Positions 45,148-54,087 of a DNA stretch of 64,000 nt are shown here, piece by piece (the first letter of the stretch is position 1; the number at the start of each line of letters is the position of its first letter). The translations under genes were made by a program, and so were the position numbers. Under the pieces are notes generated by a model. That model did not search any database and was not told the origin of the DNA. It saw nothing but the letters and a program-made list of their open reading frames with translations. Origin of the DNA: Rhodobacter sp. (GTDB lineage Bacteria; Pseudomonadota; Alphaproteobacteria; Rhodobacterales; Rhodobacteraceae); the NCBI GenBank assembly GCA_016704435.1, contig JADJAB010000014.1:27239-91238 (forward strand), in the 5' to 3' direction.

Positions 45148-47060
45148 CGCATGCCCTGCCGGTCGACCGGGTCGCGATGCAAGGGCGCATCGGGGTCGGG
45201 AAGGCGGATGGTGAAGGTACTGCCCCGGCCAATCGCGCTTTCAACGGAAATGCGCCCGTTGCAGCGGCTGACAATGGCCTGCACGATGGAAAGCCCAAGG
45301 CCCCGGCCGGGGCTGCCATCGGCGCGGCGCGTCCAGAACGGCAGAAAGACGCGGCCCAGGTCGGCCGCGGCAATGCCGATCCCCTGGTCGCGGACGCGCA
45401 GCACGACCTCGCCCCCCTCGCGCCGGCCTTCGACAACGACATTGCCGCCCCCGGGCATCGCGTGGAATGCGTTCAGCATCAGGTTGGTGACCAGCATGCG
45501 CAAATCGCTCTCCGAACCAAGAAACCGCAGCCCGGGCGTGATGTCCGTGCCTTGCGTGCAGCCGGCCTCTTGCGCCTGATAGGCCAGGATCTCCAGCGCC
45601 TCGGGAATGACCCGGTCGATATCCACCAGCACCGGATCGGGCGATGGCGGCAGGCACAGCGTCAGCAAGCTGTTGGTGATCTTCAGGGTGCGGCCGACCT
45701 CCTGTCCGATGGTGTCCAGCCGCTGCCCGGCCTCGTCGACCAGGCCCTCGGCCAGTTCGGACCTGGCCACTTCAAGCAGAAGGCTGATCGAGGACATCGG
45801 GTTGTGGATCTCGTGGGCAAGCCCGGCAGCCAGCAGGCCAAGCTCCGACAGGCGCTGTTCCTGCGACAGGCGGGCCTGTTGTTCAAGATCGCGGATCGCC
45901 TCGACCACGCAGGGCACGGGCTGCCCCCCGATCATCAGCATCAAAGGCGCGGCAGCCACCTCGACATGAATTTCGACGGCTTCCCCGTTGGCGCCGCAAA
46001 GATGGGTCTGGCGACAGGTCAGCGGCAGGGTGCCGGCACGCGCTTCGGCCAGGGGGCAGCAGACAAGCGTCTCAACACAAGGCGTGTCGCGTCCATGGGT
46101 CGACAAATGACACGGCTGCCCCACGGCCTGCTTCGGTGAGGAGGCGCCGACATGGGCGGCATAGGCGTCATTGGCGATCAGGATGCGATAATCCGGGCCG
46201 ATCACGCGGATGGCGTCCGGGATGGCGTCGATCACGGATTGCAGAGTGCTGCGCCCGGCTTCCAGATCCTGCGCGGCGGCTTGCAGACGGCCGGCCATCT
46301 GGTTGAACCCGTCGGCCAGCAACGAAATCTCGTCGGTGCCGGTCTGGGCAAGTCGGTGGTCAAGCCGTCCCGCCGCCAGTGCCGCGGTGCCATCCGCCAG
46401 GTCTTCCAGCGGGCGCAGCACCGTGCGGCGCACGACGATCCAGCTGGCAAGCAGGCTCGCCCCGGTGACGGCAAGACCGGCCAGCGACAGCAGGGCGACC
46501 GTGCGCCTTGCTTCACCGTCAAGCCCGGCAGTCGCGTAGTCGACGACCAGCAGGCCATTGACGGGATGGCCGGTCATCGGACCGTGACAGACCTGGCAGC
46601 GCGCCTGATTCAGGACCGGGTTGACCGAACGCACGATGCCGCTGGTCAGCATCTCGGACAATGGTTGGGGGCTGGCAAAGGCCTGACGGATCAGCGCGCT
46701 GTCCAGGGTCGTGCCTTCCTGCGCAAGGTCCGAAGCAAATCGGACCTCGAAGTCCGGGTTCAGGATGCGGACAGCCACGATGTCTTCATCCGCGCCAAGC
46801 TCGGCGACGATGGCCCGCAGGCCCGGCAGGTCGCGCTTGAGCATGGCGTTTTCCAGTGCGGCATGCAGCAAGCCATTGATCTGCAGCGCAGAGCGTTCCA
46901 TTTCGGCCGCGATCCGGCTGCGGTAGAGATCGGCGATCAGCACAAGAAAGGCCGCCGACAACACGATCAGCACCGCCGCCAGCGTCACCACCATCCGCCG
47001 CTGCAGGCGCGCCCGCGTCCAGCCAAGGAACCGCGCGACAAGACCCGGTCGCGCAGTCAT
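45144..47060 (-). CDS. Sensor histidine kinase with periplasmic c-type heme motif
   Basis: A 638-residue membrane kinase. The start is ATG 47058-47060, overlapping the ferredoxin stop. TM1 (VTLAAVLIVLSAAFLVLIA) and TM2 (VALLSLAGLAVTGASLLASW) enclose a periplasmic domain of about 145 residues with CQVCHG near residue 155, a c-type heme site. Then come HAMP (about residues 230-280), a PAS-like region (about 285-405) containing several cysteines, H-box GLAHEIHNPMSSI, N-box LMLNAFHAMPGG and GRGLGLSIVQAIV. It probably senses redox state or a small ligand through heme and phosphorylates the regulator encoded next. Confidence 0.9.
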   Translation of the reverse strand: MTARPGLVARFLGWTRARLQRRMVVTLAAVLIVLSAAFLVLIADLYRSRIAAEMERSALQINGLLHAALENAMLKRDLPGLRAIVAELGADEDIVAVRILNPDFEVRFASDLAQEGTTLDSALIRQAFASPQPLSEMLTSGIVRSVNPVLNQARCQVCHGPMTGHPVNGLLVVDYATAGLDGEARRTVALLSLAGLAVTGASLLASWIVVRRTVLRPLEDLADGTAALAAGRLDHRLAQTGTDEISLLADGFNQMAGRLQAAAQDLEAGRSTLQSVIDAIPDAIRVIGPDYRILIANDAYAAHVGASSPKQAVGQPCHLSTHGRDTPCVETLVCCPLAEARAGTLPLTCRQTHLCGANGEAVEIHVEVAAAPLMLMIGGQPVPCVVEAIRDLEQQARLSQEQRLSELGLLAAGLAHEIHNPMSSISLLLEVARSELAEGLVDEAGQRLDTIGQEVGRTLKITNSLLTLCLPPSPDPVLVDIDRVIPEALEILAYQAQEAGCTQGTDITPGLRFLGSESDLRMLVTNLMLNAFHAMPGGGNVVVEGRREGGEVVLRVRDQGIGIAAADLGRVFLPFWTRRADGSPGRGLGLSIVQAIVSRCNGRISVESAIGRGSTFTIRLPDPDAPLHRDPVDRQGMR

Positions 47061-48103
47061 GGCATCACCTGGAACGAACGGCCCGAATGGCCCGTCGTGA
47101 CGCAGATCGGGCATTGCGGGCCTGCGGCCCAGGGACCGGATGCGGGCACATGCACATCGACCTTGCAGGCGGAACAGCGAAAGCCGGTCAACGCCAGAGG
47201 TGCTGCGGGCAAGGTCTGCTTTTCAACGACAATTGCGTTCACCGGGCAAACATCCATACACAGGGCACATCCAGAGCACGCTCCCGGCGTGAAACCATAC
47301 ACCTCAGTGCCCTGCTCTGCCTTGATCCTGAACAAGACGGACTCGGGGCAGATCCGGATGCAGGCGTCGCAGCCGGTGCAACGATCCGGGTCGATCCGGG
47401 GGGCATAAGCCACGCGCCGCGCGGTCGCATCAAGCGCATCGGCGCCAGCTTGTGCTTGCAGCCGGGCAAGGGCGCGGCCAGATGCGGCTGCGCGCAAGGC
47501 GGGTGCTGCGCCCAATCCGAACAGTCGACGGCGGGCCGGATCGGCGGCCTCGTGCCGCGCGGCACTGATCCCTGGCCCGGCTCCGGGCGCACCGGAGCCG
47601 ACCCGGACGGACAGACCGCCCAGGCCACGGTCTGCCAGCAGCGCGTTCAGATCATCGAGATGCCTTGCGACCGGCAGGCCGCAGCCGTCAGGGCACGCAG
47701 CGCATTCGGCGGTGCGGACGGTCAATTGTCGCAGGCCCGACAGCCACAGGCGGGCAAGCTGCTCCAGCCCCAGGGCCTGAAGGCAGACCTCCGCGGCGCC
47801 CGTGCTGTGGCCAAAGGCCGGGCAGACAAGCGCGGCCTCGGTCACCGGTCGCGGTGAAGCGACAAAGGGGGCATCCCTTCCGGCCAGACTGACGGCACCC
47901 TGCGGACAGGCCGCCATGCAGCCGCCGCAGCCCGAACAGGCGGCGGCGTCCAGCATCAGGCCTTCCTCCGTCGCCTCAAGCGCGCCACGCGGGCAGGCAT
48001 CGGCGCATGCCGAGCAGCTGGCGGCGGCAAGCCGGCCGTGGCTGCACGCGTCGCCGTCGATCACTGGCAGGGGCAGCGGCGGGGGAGACGCAGCGCGTGC
48101 CAC
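47057..48103 (-). CDS. Multi-cluster 4Fe-4S ferredoxin-like protein
   Basis: A 348-residue iron-sulfur protein starting at a GTG. The N-terminal half has CSACADACPRGAL and CSGCGGCMAACPQGAV; the C-terminal half has CTGCDACIRICPESV and CSGCALCMDVCPVNAI. That suggests four [4Fe-4S] clusters. CSACK and CPIC near the end and CAACPDGCGLP in the middle may bind a further metal. There is no clear Tat or Sec signal, so it probably works on the cytoplasmic side. Position between the chaperone and the sensor kinase makes it an electron carrier or assembly partner of the molybdoenzyme; the precise role is unknown. Confidence 0.85.
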   Translation of the reverse strand: MARAASPPPLPLPVIDGDACSHGRLAAASCSACADACPRGALEATEEGLMLDAAACSGCGGCMAACPQGAVSLAGRDAPFVASPRPVTEAALVCPAFGHSTGAAEVCLQALGLEQLARLWLSGLRQLTVRTAECAACPDGCGLPVARHLDDLNALLADRGLGGLSVRVGSGAPGAGPGISAARHEAADPARRRLFGLGAAPALRAAASGRALARLQAQAGADALDATARRVAYAPRIDPDRCTGCDACIRICPESVLFRIKAEQGTEVYGFTPGACSGCALCMDVCPVNAIVVEKQTLPAAPLALTGFRCSACKVDVHVPASGPWAAGPQCPICVTTGHSGRSFQVMP

Positions 48104-48112
48104 GGCCGCCCG

Positions 48113-48880
48113 TCACCAGCCTTCGCCAAGACCGGGAACGAAAGGACGGTCGGCCTCGGCTTCCACTTGCCGGCGGGCGCGGTCCTCCTGCGCCTTCCAG
48201 GCGTGATCGTGAACCTGCGGCGGACGGTCGGTTGCCAGTGTCAGATCGTCCCGCAAAGCGGCAAGCAGCGCTCGGGTGATCAGGCAGGTTCCGGCATGGA
48301 ACGGGTGCCGCGCCCGCGAGGCGACACGCAGGCAGAAATCGGGCACCCAGGGCAGGACGTGATCGTCCAGAAACACCGCCGCATCCACCAGTGCGTCTTC
48401 GCTGCCGATCGACAGCAGATGCGCGACGAACTGCAACTCGTGGGCGATGTGATCGTCGGGGCGCAGGCGCCAGTCTGGCACCGTCAGCCCGTAATGCGCA
48501 TACCAGTCGCGCACGGCGAACATCGGTTCCTGCCGTTCCAGATGGTCCTCGGTCATCCAGACCGACCCGGTCGGGGCAGCGCGGAACCCGTGGTTCAGGT
48601 AGGCGTCGGCGAAATCCGCTGCCAATTCGTCCAGCACCTCGGCGGGGACCGGGCGGGGAAACCCCGCCAGCACCCGTCGAAAGCCTTCGGCGATCTCGGC
48701 GCCTTCGGTGCCGGCAAGGGCAGCGGCCAGAAGATCGGCAAAACCCGATTGCCAGAGCCCCTCGATCAGCGCCGAATCCGCTTCGCGGTCGTGCAGACGG
48801 ATGACCGGGCCAAGAAGCTCGGCCCAGGGCGCGAACCGAGAAGTCCCGGGCTGGTTGCTGACGGCATCGCGCGGCATCAC
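48113..48880 (-). CDS. TorD/DmsD-family molybdoenzyme maturation chaperone
   Basis: A 255-residue, mostly helical protein. The recognisable TorD core includes FADAYLNHGFRAAPTGSVWM, EPMFAVRDWYAHYGLTV and RPDDHIAHELQFVAHLLS (the conserved D-H-x-x-x-E region), and then VLPWVPDFCLRV. Such chaperones hold the apo-molybdoenzyme and its Tat signal until the cofactor is inserted. It overlaps the DmsB-like gene by 4 bases, consistent with serving the molybdoenzyme encoded just upstream. Confidence 0.88.
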   Translation of the reverse strand: MMPRDAVSNQPGTSRFAPWAELLGPVIRLHDREADSALIEGLWQSGFADLLAAALAGTEGAEIAEGFRRVLAGFPRPVPAEVLDELAADFADAYLNHGFRAAPTGSVWMTEDHLERQEPMFAVRDWYAHYGLTVPDWRLRPDDHIAHELQFVAHLLSIGSEDALVDAAVFLDDHVLPWVPDFCLRVASRARHPFHAGTCLITRALLAALRDDLTLATDRPPQVHDHAWKAQEDRARRQVEAEADRPFVPGLGEGW

Positions 48881-49539
48881 TCCACCCGGCCTTTCGAATG
48901 GGGCACGAAGCGGATCGAGGGGTTGGTCAGCTCGGGATCGGCCATGGATTTCACCTGCCGCACCAGATCATCCGCGGGCCCGACGGCTTTGGTTTCATAG
49001 GTCCCGGCGTCGATCTGGTCGATCGGGCCGATGTCCAGAACCCGCATCATGCAGGCCGACACGCAATAGGGTTTGCGGCCCGCCTCCAGCTCGTCGATGC
49101 ACATGTTGCATTTCTGGACGATGTTCAGCTCGACATTGAACTGCGGGGCGCCGAAGGGGCAGGCCGCCTCGCAACGGCGACAGCCGATGCACAGGGTCGA
49201 GTCGATGTCGACCACGCCGTTGTCTTCCCGCTTCCAGATGGCACCTGTCGGACAGGTCGGAAGGCAGGCCGGCTCGGCGCAATGGTTGCACGACATGTTC
49301 ACCTTGTAGGCGAAGACCTCGGGGTAGGTCCCGCCCTCGATATATTGCACCCGGCGAAAGCGCGGTCCTTCGGGCAGGCCGTTCTTGTCCTTGCAGGCGA
49401 TCTCGCAGGCGCGGCAGCCGATGCAATCCACGTTGTTGTGGATGAAGGCCAGCTGCATCTCGGGAACCACCGGTTCATAGACCTCGCGCTTCTTCTTGAG
49501 GATGGCTGCCTTCAGGGTGCTCTTGTCGCCGTCGGCCAT
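48877..49539 (-). CDS. DmsB-like 4Fe-4S electron-transfer subunit
   Basis: A 220-residue subunit with four cluster-binding motifs in DmsB order: CIGCRACEIACKDKNGLP, CNHCAEPACLPTCPTGAI, CIGCRRCEAACPFGAPQF and CNMCIDELEAGRKPYC. It lacks an export signal of its own and would be carried with the catalytic subunit. The first residues include KREVYEPVVPEMQLAFIHN. It lies 13 bases downstream of the molybdoenzyme gene. No DmsC/NrfD membrane anchor gene follows, so electrons must reach it by another carrier. Confidence 0.92.
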   Translation of the reverse strand: MADGDKSTLKAAILKKKREVYEPVVPEMQLAFIHNNVDCIGCRACEIACKDKNGLPEGPRFRRVQYIEGGTYPEVFAYKVNMSCNHCAEPACLPTCPTGAIWKREDNGVVDIDSTLCIGCRRCEAACPFGAPQFNVELNIVQKCNMCIDELEAGRKPYCVSACMMRVLDIGPIDQIDAGTYETKAVGPADDLVRQVKSMADPELTNPSIRFVPHSKGRVE

Positions 49540-49552
49540 GGTGCATGCCCTC

Positions 49553-52107
49553 TCAGTTGTCGCGCCGGAAGACGTGGCTGCGGGCCGTCGCCAGTTGGTC
49601 CCAGCCGGGCCGGTGACGCAGGTCGGTCTTCTTCAGGTTCACGAGGATGGTGTTGTAGGCAAAGGCGCCGGCGGGGACGGGTTGTCATCGGTCAGGAAAT
49701 CCGGGTTGCCGGAGCGGTCCACGCCGTTCTCGTCGATGTCCATCCAGGCGCCTTCGTGCAGCACGACGACACCGGGCATGCAACGTTCGGTCACATGAAC
49801 AGGCGTCACCACCCGGCCGCGCGCGTTCCAGACTTCGACCGTGTCGCCGGTTGCGGACACCCAGCGCCCTGGCGTCGGCGGCGTTGATCGTGGTTTCCTG
49901 GGCAAAGGTCTCGCGCAGCCAGGGGATGTTGTTGAAGATCGAATGCGTCCGCCAGCGCGGATGCGGGGTGATCATCTGGAACGGGTATTCCGCCACCTCC
50001 GGATCACCGCGGCCTTCCCAGGGTTCAATCCACTTCGGGATGGCGGGGATGTAGTGGCCCCATTGGGTGCGCGTCCAGTCCTTCACCTGGGCCAGCGTGG
50101 TCGAGAAGATCTCGATCTTGCCGGACGGGGTCTGGAACGGAATGCCCTTCTCGATCTGGTCCTGGAAGGCGACATGGGGCCGGGGCAGGATGAACTTGTA
50201 GACGCCGCGCTTCTTGAATTCTTCCCAGCTCCTGGTGACGCCCTGTTCGTGCTGCACCTTGCGCCACCAATCCACCAGATAGGCCTCGTCCACCGCATCG
50301 GGATTGTTGAAATAGCTCTGGTCGGCCTTGGGGTTATAGGCCGGGCCGAAGCCAAGCCGGTAGGCCAGCTCGGTGAAGGCCTGGAAGTCGGTCTTCGACT
50401 CGCCCAAGGGCTCGATCACCTTCGGGCGGTGGATGTAGTAGTGCCCCTTGTACCAGGGCAGCGCCACGTCGTGACGCTCGAAATGGGTGGCGATCGGCAG
50501 CAGGTAATCGGCCCAGATCCCGGTCGGCGTGATCGTGCTGTCCATGCAGACCAGCAGGCTTTCGCCTTCGCCGTAGCTCTCCAGCTTCCGGATCGCCTCG
50601 ATTTCCTTGTTGATGTTGGTCAGCTGGTTGATCCAGTCCGAGCCTTGCCAGAAGATCCCGCGGATGTTGGGGATCACGCCGTCCAGGTTGTCGCCGCGCG
50701 GCCACAGCCCCAGATCCTCGCGTTTCAGGTCCGGATAGTTCAGGACGGCATGCGCCCAGCGGTCGGATTTGAGCGAGGCATACCAGATGTTCGAGTTCTG
50801 GTCATAGGGATAGGCAATGGATTCGGCGTGCCAGCCCTTGCCGACCCCTTCCGCGCAGCCACCCAGAACGCCGATGTTGCCGGTCATCGCCTGCAGCGCG
50901 GCGGCCATGCGGTTGTATTGCTCGCCGTAGGCCGTGCGGCCCGGCGACCACGACGCCTTCAGCGCGGCGGGCTTGGTATCGGCATACATCTCGGCCAGCT
51001 TCATGATGTTCTCGGCCTGAACGCCGCAGATCTCGCCGCCCATTCCGGCGTCTTCGCGATCCCGTCCGCCTTGCCCTCGATATAGTCGCGGAAGTTTTCC
51101 TGCCCTTTGGCCCAGTCGGGCATGGTGCCGGCATCCATGCCCTGCACGAAGCGGTTGATGTAGTCCTGATTGTGCCGGTTGCTGGCAAAGATGTGATAGG
51201 CCATGCCGGCCATCATCGCCGCATCGGTGTTGGGGCGGATCGGGATCCACCACGCGTCATAGGCGGCTGCGCTGTCGGTATACTGCGGGTCGATCAGCAC
51301 GAACTTGCAGCCGCGCTGCTTGGCCATCCGCATGTAGTAGAACGTGTTGCCGCCGTGGAAGGTATAGGCCGGGTTCCAGCCCCACATGATGATCAGCTTG
51401 GAATGCGCGAAGGCATCGTCTTCGTTGCCGTCCTGGATGGTTCCGAAGGTCCAGCGCGACGACGATGTCGTGCCCTGGTAGGACGGCACCGACCAGCTGT
51501 TGGTGCGGCAGCCGAACATGCCCAGGAACCGGCCCAGCAGGCCCTCGATCTGGTCCGACTTGTGCAGCACGCCGTAAGAAGCGCCGGCATAGGATTGGTC
51601 CAGCAGGGCAGTCGGCCCGTAGGTATCGCGCAGATGAACCATGCGCTCGGAGATCTCGGTCAGCGCCTGATCCCAGGAAATCCGCTTGAACCTGGCCTCG
51701 CCGCGCTTGCCGACCCGCTTCATCGGGTAAAGCAGGCGTTCGGGCGAATAGAGCCGCGACCGGTAGGACCGCCCGCGCAGACAGGCGCGCAGTTGCGGCT
51801 TTTCCTCGGTATCGGTGCCATAGGCGTCGCCCTGATAGCTGCCGTTGTCGGTGGAAAGGCGCACGATCACATCGCCCTTCTTGTGTGCCACCAACATGTG
51901 GCGCGACCCGCAGTTGTGCGCGCAGGAGGTGACGACAGTCGTCAGTTCGTCATCGGTCGGATAGGGTTCATAGGCGAACCCATGCGCAGGCGTCGCCTTG
52001 CCGCCCACCAGTGTCGCCGCGGCGGTGGCCGTCGCACCCTGAAGGAAGGCCCGGCGGGTCGGTGTCAGCAGGGCCGAAAGGCGCGACAGATCGAATGGCT
52101 TGGTCAT
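49553..52107 (-). CDS. DMSO-reductase-family molybdopterin oxidoreductase, three apparent frameshifts
   Basis: Catalytic subunit, about 850 residues after joining. The start is ATG 52105-52107. The Tat signal is TRRAFLQGATATAAATLVGG. The N-terminal cluster region is SCAHNCGSRHMLVAHKKGD, followed by RACLRGRSYRSRLYSPERL. This is DmsA-like, but the third Cys is His. Frame breaks are needed near 51060 (TPEWAA to ICGVQAEN), 49862 (DARALG to VSATGDTVEVW) and 49682 (FLTDDNPSP to GAFAYNTILVN), ending ...HVFRRDN at 49553. The dicluster-binding C-domain has AWMDIDENGVDRSGNPDFLT. The substrate is unknown: a sulfoxide, N-oxide or oxyanion are all possible. Confidence 0.85.
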
Positions 52108-52121
52108 GGCATCGGTCCCTT

Positions 52122-53667
52122 TCACGGCGCCGGCGTCAGGTGGTATTCGGGTTTGGATTGCGTGGGCCGGTCCAGCGCCCAGTCGGGCACGGTTTCCGCG
52201 TCCATCAACGGCCAGGGCGTGCGGGCGTAGGGATACGGGATCCGGTACCATGCCCGCCCGCCGTGACAGCCGTAGCAGGTGTCCGACGTGCCGGCCCGCG
52301 CCAGTTCCTCGATCGTCGCGGCCTTCAGGTAGGTGACGTTATGGCGGTTGGTGCGGAAGGTTTCCGCATGGCACGACAGGCAGCCGTTCGGCGCTTCGGC
52401 ATATTCAAGATCGACCCGCACCTCATGCCAGGGCCCGCCCAGACCCATGATCAATTCCGGGTCGGGCATCGCGCCATGGCACAGCAGGCAGGTTTCCGAC
52501 GGGTTCACCATCTTGCGCAGGGTGAATTCCGGGGTGGCCGACGCAAGGAAGGCATCGCGCGTCGGCATCATGTCCGGGCTTTCCTCGCGCGGGTCGTTGC
52601 CCTTGTGGCAGAAGGTGCATTGCAGGTTCATCACCGACTTGGCGAAATCGCTTTCCATGTGCCGCCAGTGAAAGTCGGACTGGCCCTGCGCATAGGTATC
52701 CAGCGTTTGATACCAGACCATGGTTTCCGCCGCCTTGACCCCGGCGGGCGAGGTATCGCGGACATCGTTGGCCAGGATTTCCTGATGGCAAGCCAGGCAT
52801 TCCTCGTTCGAGGCAGTCTCGATCATCGGCGGGAAATGGATCGGGTGATAGGTGGCGCGCTGATAGTCAAGCGTCGGAATCTCGGCCTCGAGAGCGGCCA
52901 GTTTCGCGGCGATCCCGGCAATGGTTTCGGGCGTCGGTTCGGGCGGGTTTTCGTAGGTCACGCCCTCGGGGTAGGGGACAGGGTCAAGCGTGATGATCGC
53001 ATCGACGGCCAGATCGGCGTAGGGGCCGGCATCGGCCCCCGTCTCGACCCCCGTCTCGGGCGCGGCATCGGGTGTATCGGTTGCCACGGGCCCGGCTTCG
53101 GCCAGCGTGACCGGGCTGTCCGACTGCAGCCCGAGCCAGCCGATCAGGTTGCGCCGGTCATCGGCCTTCCTGACCCCCGCAAAGGTCATCTTGGTGCCCG
53201 GCGCGAAGGCCGAAGGCTTGGTCAGGTAGGCGTCAAGCGTCGCTTCGTCCCAGGCCTGCCCGGCATGGGCCAGCAAGGCATCGGAATACTTGAACCTCCT
53301 GCGCGGCGATGGGGCCGCCGAACACACCCCAAAGTGCGGGTCCGGTTGCGTGCTTGGCGCCTTTTTCGGCCTTGTGGCAGGCCTTGCAGGCCTTGAACAC
53401 CTTTTCGCCGGCCGCAAGGTCGATACCAGCGGCCGGTGCTTCGGCGACCACTTCAGCGCCGGTCGACGTGGCCTGTTCGGCGGGCTCCGCCTGCTGTGGT
53501 GCAGGGCTATCAGGGACGATGGCGGCAGCTTCCGCTGGCGGTGCGGGCATCGGATTCGCTGCGGGGCCCTTGTAGATCAGGACCCCCAGGACGAAGACCG
53601 CAAGAAAGGCCAGTCCGCCAAATCCGAGGCCGAAAATCGCTCCGATGACCGTTTCATACTTCTTCAT
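52122..53667 (-). CDS. Membrane-anchored hexaheme cytochrome c, fusion with a class I cytochrome domain; one frameshift
   Basis: The ATG at 53665-53667 begins MKKYETVIGAIFGLGFGG with one membrane helix. An Ala/Pro/Glu linker and a monoheme class I domain (CKACHK near residue 95, Met ligand probably in GTKMTFAG) follow. The frame shifts near 53293 between PIAAQE and FKYSDALLAHAG. Then come another acidic linker and a multiheme domain with CLACHQ, CTFCHK, CLLCHG, CLSCHA and CYGCHG, giving six heme sites in all. It ends 14 bases before the molybdoenzyme start. It likely carries electrons in the periplasm between the quinone or cytochrome pool and the molybdoenzyme. Confidence 0.85.
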
Positions 53668-53744
53668 GGCTTGGGCCCTGCCTGGCTGGATCGTGGTCGT
53701 GCGTCGGAAGGTCTTTTTTGCGGCTTGGCCGCAGCGGTCGGAGG

Positions 53745-54083
53745 TCAGTTCCCGGTCGATGCCGTCCGGGTGCAAACCCATGCTCCGTTGACCAGCGAAT
53801 ACTGGCTGCATTCCGGATCTGCAGCGACCTCGGCCGCTTCGGGGACCGCTTCGGGCGCCGCAGGCGCGGCACTTTCCGGTTTGCCGTCCGTCTCGGCCGC
53901 TGCGGGCGCTGCGGTTTCAGGGACGTCTCCGCCCTTCGAGGTCGTGAAGTAGACAGCTGCCAGGATCAGGACCGCCGCAAGAAGGAGAGCGATGTATGAG
54001 GTCTTCGCGATTATCGGTGTCGCCGGATGAGAGGGTAGGAACCCCGGGGCGCGCACGGTAGGCGCGCCCCGGGAAGGGATCAT
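53745..54083 (-). CDS. Small single-helix membrane protein with C-terminal NGAWVCT motif
   Basis: A 112-residue protein of unknown function. One hydrophobic helix (SYIALLLAAVLILAAVYF) near residue 40 is followed by an Ala/Pro/Glu-rich linker. The C-terminal module is CSQYSLVNGAWVCTRTA, whose two Cys are 12 residues apart. The NG-WVCT sequence recurs in the MSGMDG repeat protein encoded just upstream. The start (ATG 54081-54083) is uncertain: no ribosome-binding site is evident and the first 12 codons overlap a strong hairpin. The linker resembles that of the neighbouring cytochrome, suggesting a common periplasmic location. Confidence 0.6.
   Translation of the reverse strand: MIPSRGAPTVRAPGFLPSHPATPIIAKTSYIALLLAAVLILAAVYFTTSKGGDVPETAAPAAAETDGKPESAAPAAPEAVPEAAEVAADPECSQYSLVNGAWVCTRTASTGN
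54043..54073 (-). terminator. Perfect 12-bp hairpin between the repeat protein and the small membrane protein genes
   Basis: CCCGGGGCGCGC and GCGCGCCCCGGG flank a 7-base loop just after the MSGMDG gene stop at 54088. There is no T-run on the minus strand after the stem, so it is more likely a partial terminator or mRNA-stabilising structure than a full stop. It could allow much higher expression of the upstream exported proteins than of the molybdoenzyme genes. Confidence 0.5.
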
Positions 54084-54087
54084 GCGA

